A DNA stretch of 34,074 bases from HGM13233 sp964478515. Its GTDB lineage: Bacteria; Bacillota; Clostridia; Oscillospirales; Ruminococcaceae. Every line of letters begins with the position of its first letter. The first letter of the stretch is position 1. This document shows, in pieces, positions 1-7,613 of this stretch. A program made the position numbers and the translations under genes. The stretch covers positions 1 to 34,074 of the forward strand of contig CAYZIL010000026.1 in the NCBI GenBank assembly GCA_964478515.1, read 5' to 3'. Under the pieces are notes generated by a model that saw only the letters and a list, made by a program, of their open reading frames with translations, did not search any database and was not told where the DNA came from.

Positions 1-1519
1 TTTCTTTTTTTACGTCTTCTGATTTTACATCATTCAAAGGTTTCATCGTCGGGAACAGCAGCACGTCGCGGATGGCGGCGGAGTCGGTCATCAGCATTAT
101 CATCCGGTCTATGCCGAAGCCGATACCGCCTGTAGGCGGCATGCCTATTTCCAGCGCGTTGAGGAAATCCTCGTCTGTGTGGTTGGCAGTCTCGTCGCCC
201 TGCGCGAACAGCTCTTCCTGCGCTCTAAAACGCTCGCGCTGGTCAAGCGGGTCGTTGAGCTCGGAGTAGGCGTTGGCCATCTCCCAACCGTTCATGAAAA
301 ATTCAAAGCGCTCGACGTAGTCGGGGTTGTCCGGCTTCTTTTTGGTCAGCGGCGATATTTCAATAGGATGATCCGTTACAAACGTCGGCTGCACCAAATG
401 CTTCTCGGCATATTCCTCGAAGAACAGACTGAGGATGTCGCCTTTCTTGTGCTGTGGCTCAAGCTCAATATTGTGCTCTTTGGCAACGGCGCGCGCCGCT
501 GCCAAGTCGGGTATTTCGTTAAAGTCGACGCCGGCGTACTTTTTCACGGCGTCGAGCATAGTTATTCTCGCAAAAGGCTGCGACAGGTCCATCTCCACGC
601 CGTTGTAGGTTATGGTGGTAGTGCCCAGCACCTGCTGCGCCACCGTGCGGAACAGGTCCTCGGTCAAGTCCATCATGCCGTTGTAGTCGGTGTAGGACTG
701 GTAGAGCTCCATCAGCGTGAACTCGGGGTTGTGGCGGGTGTCAATGCCCTCGTTGCGGAACACGCGGCCTATCTCGTAGACGCGCTCCATGCCGCCGACT
801 ATCAGCCGCTTTAAATAGAGTTCCAGCGAAATGCGCAAATTAAGGTCTTCGTCAAGAGCGTTCAGGTGGGTGGTAAACGGGCGCGCCGCGGCGCCGCCGG
901 CATTGGCGACGAGTATCGGCGTTTCAACTTCAAAAAAGTCGCGCTCGTCCAAAAAACGGCGAATGCAGCTGATTATCCGCGTTCTCTTAATAAAAGTGTC
1001 CCGCACCTCGGGGTTCATTATCATGTCGACATAGCGCTGGCGATAGCGCAAGTCGGTATTGGTCAGTCCGTGGAATTTTTCCGGCAGCACCTGCAAACTT
1101 TTGCTCAGCAGCGTCAGCTCGCGCGCGCGCACGGTTATCTCGCCCGTTTTAGTCTTGAAAACGGCGCCCTTAATACCGACAACGTCGCCAATGTCCATCT
1201 TTTTGAACTCGGCATAGCTCTGTTCCCCAAGCTCGTCGCGGGCAACGTAGCACTGAATATTCCCCTTAACGTCCTGCACGTTGCAAAAAGAGGCCTTGCC
1301 CATTACCCGCTTGCTCATCATTCGCCCGGCAATAGAGACCTCGCTCTCGCCCAGCGAGTCGAAGCCGTCCTTTATGTCCTGCGTGTGCGTGCTGACGTCG
1401 TATTTGGTTATTTTGAACGGGTCGCGGCCGCTGCTTTGCAGCTCGCTGAGCTTTTCGCGGCGAATGCGCACCAGCTCGCTGAGTGGTGTCTGGTCCTGAG
1501 TTCGGTCGTTGTTATTCAT
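1..1519 (-). CDS. lysS: Lysyl-tRNA synthetase, class II (3' end off the window)
   Basis: Charges tRNA-Lys with lysine in the cytoplasm. The reading frame starts at 1519 (MNNNDRTQDQTPLSELV...) and is open for 506 codons to the window edge without a stop, so only the last few residues are missing. An N-terminal OB-fold anticodon-binding part (roughly residues 50-170) is followed by the class II catalytic core. Motif 2 appears as FRNEGIDTRHNPEFT and motif 3 as GIGFGIDRMIMLMT near the C-terminus, followed by IRDVLLFP, which is typical of LysS. The Shine-Dalgarno GGAG (1528-1531) directly abuts the T-run of the greA terminator, so no separate promoter fits between the two genes and expression probably depends on readthrough from greA. 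The pairing greA-lysS is common in Firmicutes. Confidence 0.97.
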   Translation of the reverse strand, partial: MNNNDRTQDQTPLSELVRIRREKLSELQSSGRDPFKITKYDVSTHTQDIKDGFDSLGESEVSIAGRMMSKRVMGKASFCNVQDVKGNIQCYVARDELGEQSYAEFKKMDIGDVVGIKGAVFKTKTGEITVRARELTLLSKSLQVLPEKFHGLTNTDLRYRQRYVDMIMNPEVRDTFIKRTRIISCIRRFLDERDFFEVETPILVANAGGAAARPFTTHLNALDEDLNLRISLELYLKRLIVGGMERVYEIGRVFRNEGIDTRHNPEFTLMELYQSYTDYNGMMDLTEDLFRTVAQQVLGTTTITYNGVEMDLSQPFARITMLDAVKKYAGVDFNEIPDLAAARAVAKEHNIELEPQHKKGDILSLFFEEYAEKHLVQPTFVTDHPIEISPLTKKKPDNPDYVERFEFFMNGWEMANAYSELNDPLDQRERFRAQEELFAQGDETANHTDEDFLNALEIGMPPTGGIGFGIDRMIMLMTDSAAIRDVLLFPTMKPLNDVKSEDVKKE

Positions 1520-1531
1520 TTTATACACTCC

Positions 1532-1570
1532 AAAAAACGTGCGGGTATCGTTTTTTCCAACACCCGCACG
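1532..1570 (-). terminator. Intrinsic terminator after greA, abutting the lysS ribosome binding site
   Basis: On the minus strand a 9-bp perfect stem (arms 1562-1570 and 1538-1546, CGTGCGGGT/ACCCGCACG) is followed at once by six T (1532-1537). The next four bases are the lysS Shine-Dalgarno GGAG. It may act as a partial terminator or attenuator rather than a full stop. Confidence 0.8.
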
Positions 1571-1589
1571 CAGCAATCGATATGGATTT

Positions 1590-2081
1590 TTATTTCACAA
1601 AATCGGGTTTGGCAATAGCTGTAATCTGGTAATGGATGACCGCGCCGGACGGAACTGTTATGTCTACCTTGTCACCCTTCTTTTTACCCAGCAGAGACCT
1701 GCCGACGGGCGATTCGTCGGATATTTTTCCCTCAAGGTAGTCGGCTTCGGTCGAGCCCACAATCGTAAATTTTTCTTTGCTGCCGCTGTCAAGATCTTTG
1801 ACCGTGACGACACTGTAAATGCCGACGACGTCGGTAGTTATGTCGTCGTGGTCGAGCACCTTGACGTCGGTTAGCATTTTTTCCAGCTGAGAGATACGGC
1901 TTTCCAAAAATGCCTGCTCGTTCATCGCCTCGTCGTACTCGCTGTTCTCGGACAGATCGCCGTAAGAGCGGGCGACTTTTATTTTTTCGGCGACATCCTT
2001 GCGGCGCACAATTTTCAACTCTTCAAGTTCCTTCTCGAGTTCTTCTATGCGCTCTTTGGTCATGACGCTTTCTTTATTCAT
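1590..2081 (-). CDS. greA: Transcription elongation factor GreA
   Basis: Binds the secondary channel of RNA polymerase and stimulates cleavage of backtracked transcripts. The 163 residues match the usual GreA length. The N-terminal half (about residues 8-80) is the antiparallel coiled coil, rich in Glu, Lys and Leu, with the acidic tip region SYGDLSENSEYDEA; the C-terminal half is the FKBP-like globular domain ending with a PSGAVIHYQITAI-like segment. The start at 2081 has AAGGAAGGA a few bases upstream; an internal Met at residue 7 is a possible alternative. A consensus promoter (2133-2161) precedes it and a strong terminator follows, so greA can be its own transcription unit with lysS fed by readthrough. 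Confidence 0.97.
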   Translation of the reverse strand: MNKESVMTKERIEELEKELEELKIVRRKDVAEKIKVARSYGDLSENSEYDEAMNEQAFLESRISQLEKMLTDVKVLDHDDITTDVVGIYSVVTVKDLDSGSKEKFTIVGSTEADYLEGKISDESPVGRSLLGKKKGDKVDITVPSGAVIHYQITAIAKPDFVK

Positions 2082-2132
2082 CTGATCCTTCCTTCGTGTT
2101 GCTCCGGCACTGGGCGCCGGACAATTGAGAAT

Positions 2133-2161
2133 ATTATATGTAAATATATATTGATTGTCAA
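2133..2161 (-). promoter_or_regulatory. Consensus sigma-A promoter for greA
   Basis: The minus strand reads TTGACA (2156-2161), 17-bp AT-rich spacer, TATAAT (2133-2138): a perfect match to both hexamers. Transcription should begin near 2126, giving a leader of about 45 nt that holds a 6-bp hairpin (TCCGGC/GCCGGA) before the greA ribosome binding site. Confidence 0.85.
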
Positions 2162-2184
2162 GCAGATATTACAACTCAAAACAT

Positions 2185-2227
2185 TTATAAAACAAGGCGC
2201 CGTTCCCCCTGGAAACGCCGCCTTGTT
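2185..2227 (-). terminator. Terminator of the cdaR-ftsEX-M23-S41 operon
   Basis: Minus-strand hairpin with outer arms AACAAGGCG/CGCCTTGTT (2219-2227 and 2191-2199), one C-C mismatch, then CGTT/AACG. It is followed by a short T-rich run (GTTTTATAAATG). It lies 22 bases past the S41 stop codon and upstream of the greA promoter. Confidence 0.75.
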
Positions 2228-2249
2228 CGAAATTTACGATTTTCCGGTC

Positions 2250-3446
2250 TTAAATAAGAGTATTGGCCACTTCCAAAGCTTTTTTGAATTGAGCGTCGGT
2301 ATCTGCTGAGGGGTCTCTGCCGCTGAGCACAAATCCCTCGTCGGCGTTGACTACATAATCGGGCGTTATGCCCTCGGCCGACATTTCCTCGCCGCTGGGA
2401 AGAATAGTCGACGCGACTGTAATGCGTATGCCCGAACCGTCGGTCAGTTTCATTATGGACTGGATAGTGTTGTGCCCGGCGCTGGCCGTGCCGACAATTG
2501 CCGCACCGGCCGAGTCCTTCAGCACCGCGGCAAAAATTTCGGCCAGGTACTCGGTGTTCGCGTCGACCATAACCACAAAAGGCAGGTCGACGGAACTCTC
2601 GCTGTCTGACGTGTACATAACCTGCTCGTTGTTGTCGGCATAGCGGCCGCTGATTATTGTGCCGGAGGGCAGCAGCGTGTCGAGCATCTGGGCGACGACG
2701 GAAATATCTGTGCCGCCGCTGGTACCGCGCAAGTCAAAAATAAAGCCGCGCACGTTGTTGCTGATGTAACTGGTTATCACGCTGGAAAACTGCTGCGCTG
2801 TCAGCGAGTTGAAGTCGGAAATGCGCACATAGCCTATCTCGCCGTAATAGTAAGCGTCTACCGTCGGCAGTTCTATTGTCTTGCACTCCAGGTCCACGAC
2901 AAATTCGCGGCCGTCGCGGTTGGCTGTAATGGTGACGCTGGCGCCTTCGGCTACTTCGAGCATCAGCACGGCGTTGTCGTAGCCTATTTCGCTCACCAGA
3001 CTGTCGCCGACCATGGTTATTACGTCGCCGACTTTAATGCCGGCAGTTTCGGCCGACGAACCGGACAAAACCCGGTTGACAACTATGTAGCCCGAACTGT
3101 CCTTTTGCACCTCAATGCCTATAGTGCTGCCGACGCCCTTCTCCTTTTTCGCTATATCCTCGACCTGTGTAGCTGTCAAGTAGCTGCTGTACGGGTCGCC
3201 GAGGCCCTCAATATAGCCGGAGACTGTGGCGGCGTAAATGTCCTTGTTCTCAAAGTCCAGGTAGTAGTTTTCGCGCACCAGCGTGTCAATTTCGTATATT
3301 TTGTCGTACATGCTGGCCCGCTCTTTTAGACTGAGCATTTTGCGGTCGAAAAGCTTCATCGAAAAAATCATCGTCGCCGTGAAGGTGATGGTCACCGCGA
3401 TTAGTACCAGCGCCGCGCAAACGCCCAGTGAGATACGCTTGTTCAT
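2250..3446 (-). CDS. S41-family (CtpA/Prc-like) protein with a replaced Ser-Lys dyad; probable pseudoprotease
   Basis: Architecture of a carboxyl-terminal processing protease: an N-terminal signal anchor (residues 7-30), a helical segment with GLGDPYSSYLT (81-91), a PDZ domain (about 105-190) and the S41 fold (about 195-365). Family members carry the catalytic Ser in SASASEI and the Lys in GKG, 25 residues apart in E. coli Prc. Here the aligned segments read TEYLAEI and GHN: the Ser position is Tyr300 and the Lys position is His325, with spacing preserved. The fold looks intact and the frame is clean, so this is probably a non-catalytic, membrane-anchored PDZ protein facing the cell wall. It is the last gene of the ftsEX operon, 16 bp after the M23 gene. 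S41 genes are often neighbours of ftsEX in Firmicutes, usually as active enzymes. Family assignment is firm; loss of activity is inferred from alignment by eye. Confidence 0.85.
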   Translation of the reverse strand: MNKRISLGVCAALVLIAVTITFTATMIFSMKLFDRKMLSLKERASMYDKIYEIDTLVRENYYLDFENKDIYAATVSGYIEGLGDPYSSYLTATQVEDIAKKEKGVGSTIGIEVQKDSSGYIVVNRVLSGSSAETAGIKVGDVITMVGDSLVSEIGYDNAVLMLEVAEGASVTITANRDGREFVVDLECKTIELPTVDAYYYGEIGYVRISDFNSLTAQQFSSVITSYISNNVRGFIFDLRGTSGGTDISVVAQMLDTLLPSGTIISGRYADNNEQVMYTSDSESSVDLPFVVMVDANTEYLAEIFAAVLKDSAGAAIVGTASAGHNTIQSIMKLTDGSGIRITVASTILPSGEEMSAEGITPDYVVNADEGFVLSGRDPSADTDAQFKKALEVANTLI

Positions 3447-3462
3447 TCAGTTCTCCTGTTGC

Positions 3463-4668
3463 TTACCACGATTTGGAAACGTAGTCGAGCGGATTCTGAG
3501 TGCTGCCGCTTTTGATTATTTCAAAATGCAGGTGCGCTCCGGTGGACGCGCCGGTACTGCCGACGTAGCCTATGGTCTGCCCCTGCGTGACGGTTTGGCC
3601 TTCGCGCACTATTATGCTGCTCATGTGCGCGTAAAGCGTGTACCAGCCGCCGCCGTGGTTAATCATTACATAATATCCGTAGCCGGTAGAGTAGTAGCGC
3701 ACCGCGCTGACCGTGCCGGTGTTGGAGGCGATTATCGGGGCGCCGTACACCTTGTATCCGGAAATATCAACACCGCTGTGGAATTTGTACGCACCGGTAA
3801 TTGGGTGCACGCGGTAGCCGTAAGGAGAGGTAATGGAATAATATCCCGGCAGCGGCCAGCGCCAGTTGCCGCCAATGAAACTGCCGTTGCTCTGAGCGGC
3901 AAGCTCGCGAATTTCGTCGTCAATGGCGTCGAACTGATCCTGGACCGCGTCCAGCTCGTCCTGCTTTGCCTCTTGCAGCGCCTGCTGCGCGCTTAACGCG
4001 CTGTTCGCCTCTATTAACAGCTGGGCGAGCTCGGCGTATTTTGCCTCCTGCCCTGCCTTCTCTTCGTTCAGCACGTCCAGCTGCTGCTGGACCTGCGCTT
4101 GCGCTTCCTCAATTGCCTGCTTTTCCAGCGTCAGCTGTTCAATAAGCTCGGTGTCGTGTGCCGACACCCGCTCAAGCGCCTCGGCCGAGACGAGAAATTC
4201 CGAAAAGCTGTTGGCGGCGAGCAGTGTGGACAGCACCGTGGCGTTGTCCGACATGTACATTGCCCGCACCCGCTCTTTGAAAAGCTCATAGGTTTCCTCA
4301 ATGTCAATAAGCTTCTGGTCCAGGTCGCTTTGCAGCTCCTGCAGCTTTTGCTCTGTCAGCGCAATGCTGGCGGCGTATGTATCTATTTGCTCTTGAACTA
4401 AAGCTATGCGGCTTTTGAGCGTTTCCTGCTGTTCTTTTATTTTCGCCTGTTCGTCCTTGATGGCGTCAATGTCGTCATTTATTGCGTTGAGCTGCGACTG
4501 CAGTTGGTTGCGCTGGCTTTGCAGTTCCTGTATCGTCGACGCAAAAGCGTCGGGCGCGGCTGTACCCAGCACGCTTGCCAGCGCCACGGCGCACATCAGC
4601 GCCGCGACGACACGGCGCAGCGAGCGCGAGCGCAATATTTTCCTAAGTAATCCTGCTGATTTATTCAT
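3463..4668 (-). CDS. Coiled-coil M23 (LytM) murein hydrolase or hydrolase activator, FtsEX partner
   Basis: Secreted protein of 401 residues: basic N-terminus and signal peptide (about 1-44, ending PDAFA), a long coiled coil rich in Gln, Glu and Leu (about 45-260), then a LytM domain (about 270-395). All the zinc-site residues are visible: H297 and D301 in HSGVD, H348 in YAHM, and H379/H381 in GAHLHF, so unlike EnvC it should be catalytically competent. The domain order matches EnvC/PcsB-type proteins that FtsEX controls at the division site. An open frame continues upstream to 4887, but that part overlaps ftsX; the start at 4668 is chosen because AAAGGCGG lies just upstream and a normal signal peptide follows. 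It begins 29 bp after ftsX and is followed after 16 bp by the S41 gene. Confidence 0.93.
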   Translation of the reverse strand: MNKSAGLLRKILRSRSLRRVVAALMCAVALASVLGTAAPDAFASTIQELQSQRNQLQSQLNAINDDIDAIKDEQAKIKEQQETLKSRIALVQEQIDTYAASIALTEQKLQELQSDLDQKLIDIEETYELFKERVRAMYMSDNATVLSTLLAANSFSEFLVSAEALERVSAHDTELIEQLTLEKQAIEEAQAQVQQQLDVLNEEKAGQEAKYAELAQLLIEANSALSAQQALQEAKQDELDAVQDQFDAIDDEIRELAAQSNGSFIGGNWRWPLPGYYSITSPYGYRVHPITGAYKFHSGVDISGYKVYGAPIIASNTGTVSAVRYYSTGYGYYVMINHGGGWYTLYAHMSSIIVREGQTVTQGQTIGYVGSTGASTGAHLHFEIIKSGSTQNPLDYVSKSW

Positions 4669-4697
4669 TAGTTTCACACCGCCTTTCACAAATGGCG

Positions 4698-5603
4698 TCA
4701 GACCTGTATATGCTTGCGAATAGACGACGCGCTGCTCACGGCGCCTATGAACGCTCCTGCCACCAAAAACGCGGCGAGAGCGTAGTACCAGATGGTCGAA
4801 AAATCTACGAGCGACGAGGAGATGCTGCTTATCCACGGCACTGTAGACTCCACAAGCATTGTGGAAATACCGTAATAGGCGCCCCACAGCGCCCCGAATG
4901 CCAGCACTGCGGAGATAATACCTATCGACACACCCTCTACCACGAACGGCAGCCGAATAAAGCGATTGGTAGCGCCGACGAATTTCATAATATATATCTC
5001 TTTGCGGCGCGCAAACACCGTAAGTTTAATTGTGTTGGATATTACCATCACCGCGGCAACGAGCATTATGGCGACTATTATGCCGCCGACAATAATTATT
5101 GTGCGCTCAATACCGGAAAGCGTGTCGGCAATGTATACCGGCGCCGAGACGCTGTCTACGCCCTCGGCATTTTCAAAGAGCTTCGAGACCTCGCCCATCA
5201 TCGACATGTCTTTGAGCGAGACGCGGTAGGACGCCGGAAACGGATTGTCGTCCTCAAGTCCGTCCAAAAGGCTGCCGTTGTCGCCGAGCGACTCGCGCTG
5301 CTCCGCAAACGCCTCCTCTTTGGAGACAAAATAATAGGAATCGACCTGGTCAAGGTTTTCAATGCTGTCGCCCAGCGCCGTAATCTGCTCTTCGGTGGCG
5401 TCCTCGCTTATATAGATGACCATCTCGTTTTGGCCCTCTATCTCCCGAAATATAGAGCGCGCGCTTACTGTCAGCATGGCCGCGCCGCCGGTGAGCAGCA
5501 AGCAGGCCGTCAATATGCCGATAGAGGCAATAGACATAAGGCTGTTCAGCCTTATGCTCTGTAACCCGTGTTTTACCAAATAGCGAAAACTGCTCGACGT
5601 CAT
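4698..5603 (-). CDS. ftsX: Cell division protein FtsX (membrane subunit of FtsEX)
   Basis: Membrane component of the FtsEX complex, which transmits ATP hydrolysis by FtsE to a periplasmic or wall hydrolase. The 301 residues give a short cytoplasmic N-terminus, TM1 (about 22-46), a large extracellular loop (about 50-165) that in other species docks the hydrolase partner, and three C-terminal TM segments (about 170-195, 222-243 and 272-292). The stretch KEIYIMKFVGATNRFIRLPFVVEG between TM2 and TM3 is characteristic of FtsX. The start overlaps the ftsE stop by 4 bp (ATGA, 5600-5603), so translation is probably coupled. The next gene encodes the likely hydrolase partner. Confidence 0.96.
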   Translation of the reverse strand: MTSSSFRYLVKHGLQSIRLNSLMSIASIGILTACLLLTGGAAMLTVSARSIFREIEGQNEMVIYISEDATEEQITALGDSIENLDQVDSYYFVSKEEAFAEQRESLGDNGSLLDGLEDDNPFPASYRVSLKDMSMMGEVSKLFENAEGVDSVSAPVYIADTLSGIERTIIIVGGIIVAIMLVAAVMVISNTIKLTVFARRKEIYIMKFVGATNRFIRLPFVVEGVSIGIISAVLAFGALWGAYYGISTMLVESTVPWISSISSSLVDFSTIWYYALAAFLVAGAFIGAVSSASSIRKHIQV

Positions 5604-6286
5604 TTTGCTGTCCTCCCCGTGTCGGCAAGTATTTTGCCGTGACTGAGAGTGATTGTGCGCCGGTGGAACTTGCGCACCAGCTCCTGCTCGTGCGTCACCA
5701 CCACGACGGTAGTGCCGAGCTTGTTTATCGCCAGCAGCAGCTCCATAATTTCGTAGCTTAGCGCCGGGTCAATGTTGCCGGTGGGCTCGTCGGCGATTAT
5801 GATGTCGGGATTGTGCACCAGCGCGCGGGCGAGCGCTACGCGCTGCTGCTCGCCGCCGGAAAGCTCGTCGGGATACATGTCGGTCTTGTCGCCGAGCTCA
5901 ACGAGCTTGAGCACATAGGGCACGCGCTTCTTAATCTCTTTTTCTGGGATGTTGGTAACGCGCATGGCGAAAGCGATGTTTTCGTACGCCGTCATGGTCG
6001 GAATCAGGCGAAAATCCTGAAACACCACGCCCAGCGTGCGCCGCAAGTAGGGCACTTGCCGCTCGCGCATGCGCACCAGGTCAAAATCGCCGACGCGAAT
6101 TTCACCGCTGCCGGGTATCTCTTCGCGCAGCATAAGCTTAATCAGCGTGCTTTTGCCGGCGCCGGAATGTCCCAGCACAAAAACGAACTCGCCCTTTTCT
6201 ATTGTCAGGTCCAGCTCATCCAGCGCCTTTGTTCCGGTCGGGTAGACCATTGTCACGCCGCTGAGCTTTATCATTTCTTCTGTCAT
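5600..6286 (-). CDS. ftsE: Cell division ATP-binding protein FtsE
   Basis: ABC-type ATPase subunit of FtsEX. The 228 residues hold Walker A GHSGAGKST (39-47), a Q-loop region (VFQDFRLI), the ABC signature LSGGEQQRVALARAL, Walker B DIIIADEPTGNID, and a switch His in VVVTHE. Length and the ADEPTGNID motif are those of FtsE rather than a transporter ATPase. A good site (AAAGGA) precedes the start. The gene sits 25 bp after the cdaR-like gene and overlaps ftsX, placing a transcription regulator in the same operon as the divisome hydrolysis module. Confidence 0.97.
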   Translation of the reverse strand: MTEEMIKLSGVTMVYPTGTKALDELDLTIEKGEFVFVLGHSGAGKSTLIKLMLREEIPGSGEIRVGDFDLVRMRERQVPYLRRTLGVVFQDFRLIPTMTAYENIAFAMRVTNIPEKEIKKRVPYVLKLVELGDKTDMYPDELSGGEQQRVALARALVHNPDIIIADEPTGNIDPALSYEIMELLLAINKLGTTVVVVTHEQELVRKFHRRTITLSHGKILADTGRTAK

Positions 6287-6311
6287 AGAGTCCTTTACTT
6301 TCCGGGAAAAA

Positions 6312-7394
6312 TTAATACTTTGTCGGGTTGGCGTCCAGATATTTTTTCACCATCAGCGCCACTTTGAAAACTATCGCGTCCTCAAATTCCCTCAAGTCGA
6401 GGCCGGTAAGTTTTTTTATCTTTTCCAGTCTGTACACCAGCGTGTTGCGGTGGACAAACAAGCCGCGCGAGGTCTCGGAAACATTCAGATTGTTTTCGAA
6501 AAAGTGCTGGATGGTGAACAGCGTCTCCTGGTCGAGCGAGTCGATGGAGCCTTTTTTGAAAACCTCTCGCAGGTACATCTCGCACAGCGTCGTCGGCAGA
6601 TGGTATATCAGCCGGGCAATGCCGAGGTTGTCGTAATTAATTATTGCATTTTCGGTGTAAAAGACCTTGCCGACTTCAAGCGCCACCTGCGCCTCTTTAA
6701 AAGAATTGGCAAGTTCGCGAATGCCGCCCACGCGCGTGCCTATGCCGGCAATGGCCTTGACATAGTGGTCGCTTTGCAGCATGTCGATTATGGAACCGGC
6801 CAGGTTTTCAACGTCCTTAATTTCGACGCCGGCTTTCAGCTCTTTTACGAGCACCGTGTCGGTCTCGCTGATGCTGAAAACAAAGTCCTTGTTCTTTTCG
6901 GGGAACAGCCCGGAGATGATGTCGACAATGGAAATATCGTAGCCGGTGACGGCGCGAATAAGCACCACCACGCGGTTCACGTCGGTAGCAAGGCGCAGCT
7001 CGCGCGCTTTTGCGTAAATGTCGCCGGGCATAATATTGTCGATTACGACGTTTTTGATAAAATTGTTCTTGTCAAATTTTTCGTCGTAATACTGCTGCAC
7101 GTTCTCAATAGTGACCGCGAGCAGGGCGGCAAACTTGTTTGCTTCCTCGTCAACACCCTGAACAAACACGGCGTTGTCCTGCCGGCCGGAAAAATCCATG
7201 CGCCGGTATGTATAGCCCTCGTGATGGTACACCTGCTGCAACTCGGCGGCCTCCACTGCTCCGGCACGCGTCTCGCCCACCAACGACGGATCGCTGCACA
7301 CGAGTATCGCGCCGTTTTCGTCGATTATTCCGACCGTGCGGTCGATAGCTGCCTTTACCTGTTCCACTACACCCTGCAAAACTTTGTCAGCCAT
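6312..7394 (-). CDS. CdaR/PucR-family transcriptional regulator
   Basis: A 360-residue regulator with the sugar-diacid-recognition type layout: an N-terminal sensor domain (about 1-115, IDRTVGIIDENGAILVCSDPSLVG), a middle GGDEF-like degenerate domain (about 130-270), and a C-terminal PucR-type helix-turn-helix (about 300-355, including NVSETSRGLFVHRNTLVYRL). Family members are usually activators of small-metabolite pathways; the ligand here cannot be read from sequence. It is first in the operon with ftsE, ftsX, an M23 hydrolase and the S41 homologue, so control of wall hydrolysis or of the gene itself is a reasonable inference. A promoter (7476-7504) and an inverted repeat (7508-7543) lie upstream. 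Confidence 0.88.
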   Translation of the reverse strand: MADKVLQGVVEQVKAAIDRTVGIIDENGAILVCSDPSLVGETRAGAVEAAELQQVYHHEGYTYRRMDFSGRQDNAVFVQGVDEEANKFAALLAVTIENVQQYYDEKFDKNNFIKNVVIDNIMPGDIYAKARELRLATDVNRVVVLIRAVTGYDISIVDIISGLFPEKNKDFVFSISETDTVLVKELKAGVEIKDVENLAGSIIDMLQSDHYVKAIAGIGTRVGGIRELANSFKEAQVALEVGKVFYTENAIINYDNLGIARLIYHLPTTLCEMYLREVFKKGSIDSLDQETLFTIQHFFENNLNVSETSRGLFVHRNTLVYRLEKIKKLTGLDLREFEDAIVFKVALMVKKYLDANPTKY

Positions 7395-7475
7395 TTATGT
7401 TCCCCTTCGCTTCCGTACTGTTTTCGTCAATATAACCATTGGCAAATTATCGGAATCTTCCAGTTGATATTGTAT

Positions 7476-7504
7476 AGTTTACACACAAATTTAAGGGAAT
7501 GCAA
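7476..7504 (-). promoter_or_regulatory. Candidate promoter of the cdaR-ftsEX operon
   Basis: Minus strand TTGCAT (7499-7504), 17-bp spacer, TAAACT (7476-7481). The -10 is weak, which fits an activated promoter. It lies about 80 bp upstream of the cdaR start. Confidence 0.5.
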
Positions 7505-7507
7505 CAG

Positions 7508-7543
7508 TTTTGCACAAATTTACCTGCCAACATCTGTGCAAAA
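7508..7543. promoter_or_regulatory. Long-spaced inverted repeat upstream of the cdaR promoter; possible operator
   Basis: TTTTGCACA (7508-7516) and TGTGCAAAA (7535-7543) are perfect 9-bp inverted copies with an 18-bp spacer, so half-site centres are 27 bp apart. It begins four bases upstream of the -35 hexamer, the position expected for an activator site. Confidence 0.45.
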
Positions 7544-7613
7544 GAATAATAATGGCGAGAAACTATTCGTATTTCTGCCGACGCGCCGCCGGCGCGTTTG
7601 TATAAATTGCCAA

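Noticed and set aside
4669..4887. N-terminal extension of the M23 protein by 73 residues
   Set aside because: It overlaps ftsX completely, is Arg-rich without family resemblance, and a good ribosome site plus signal peptide mark the start at 4668.
7581..7597. Hairpin ACGCGCC/GGCGCGT after rsmA as a terminator
   Set aside because: No T-run follows on the minus strand, and only TTTG on the plus strand; it is too weak to call.
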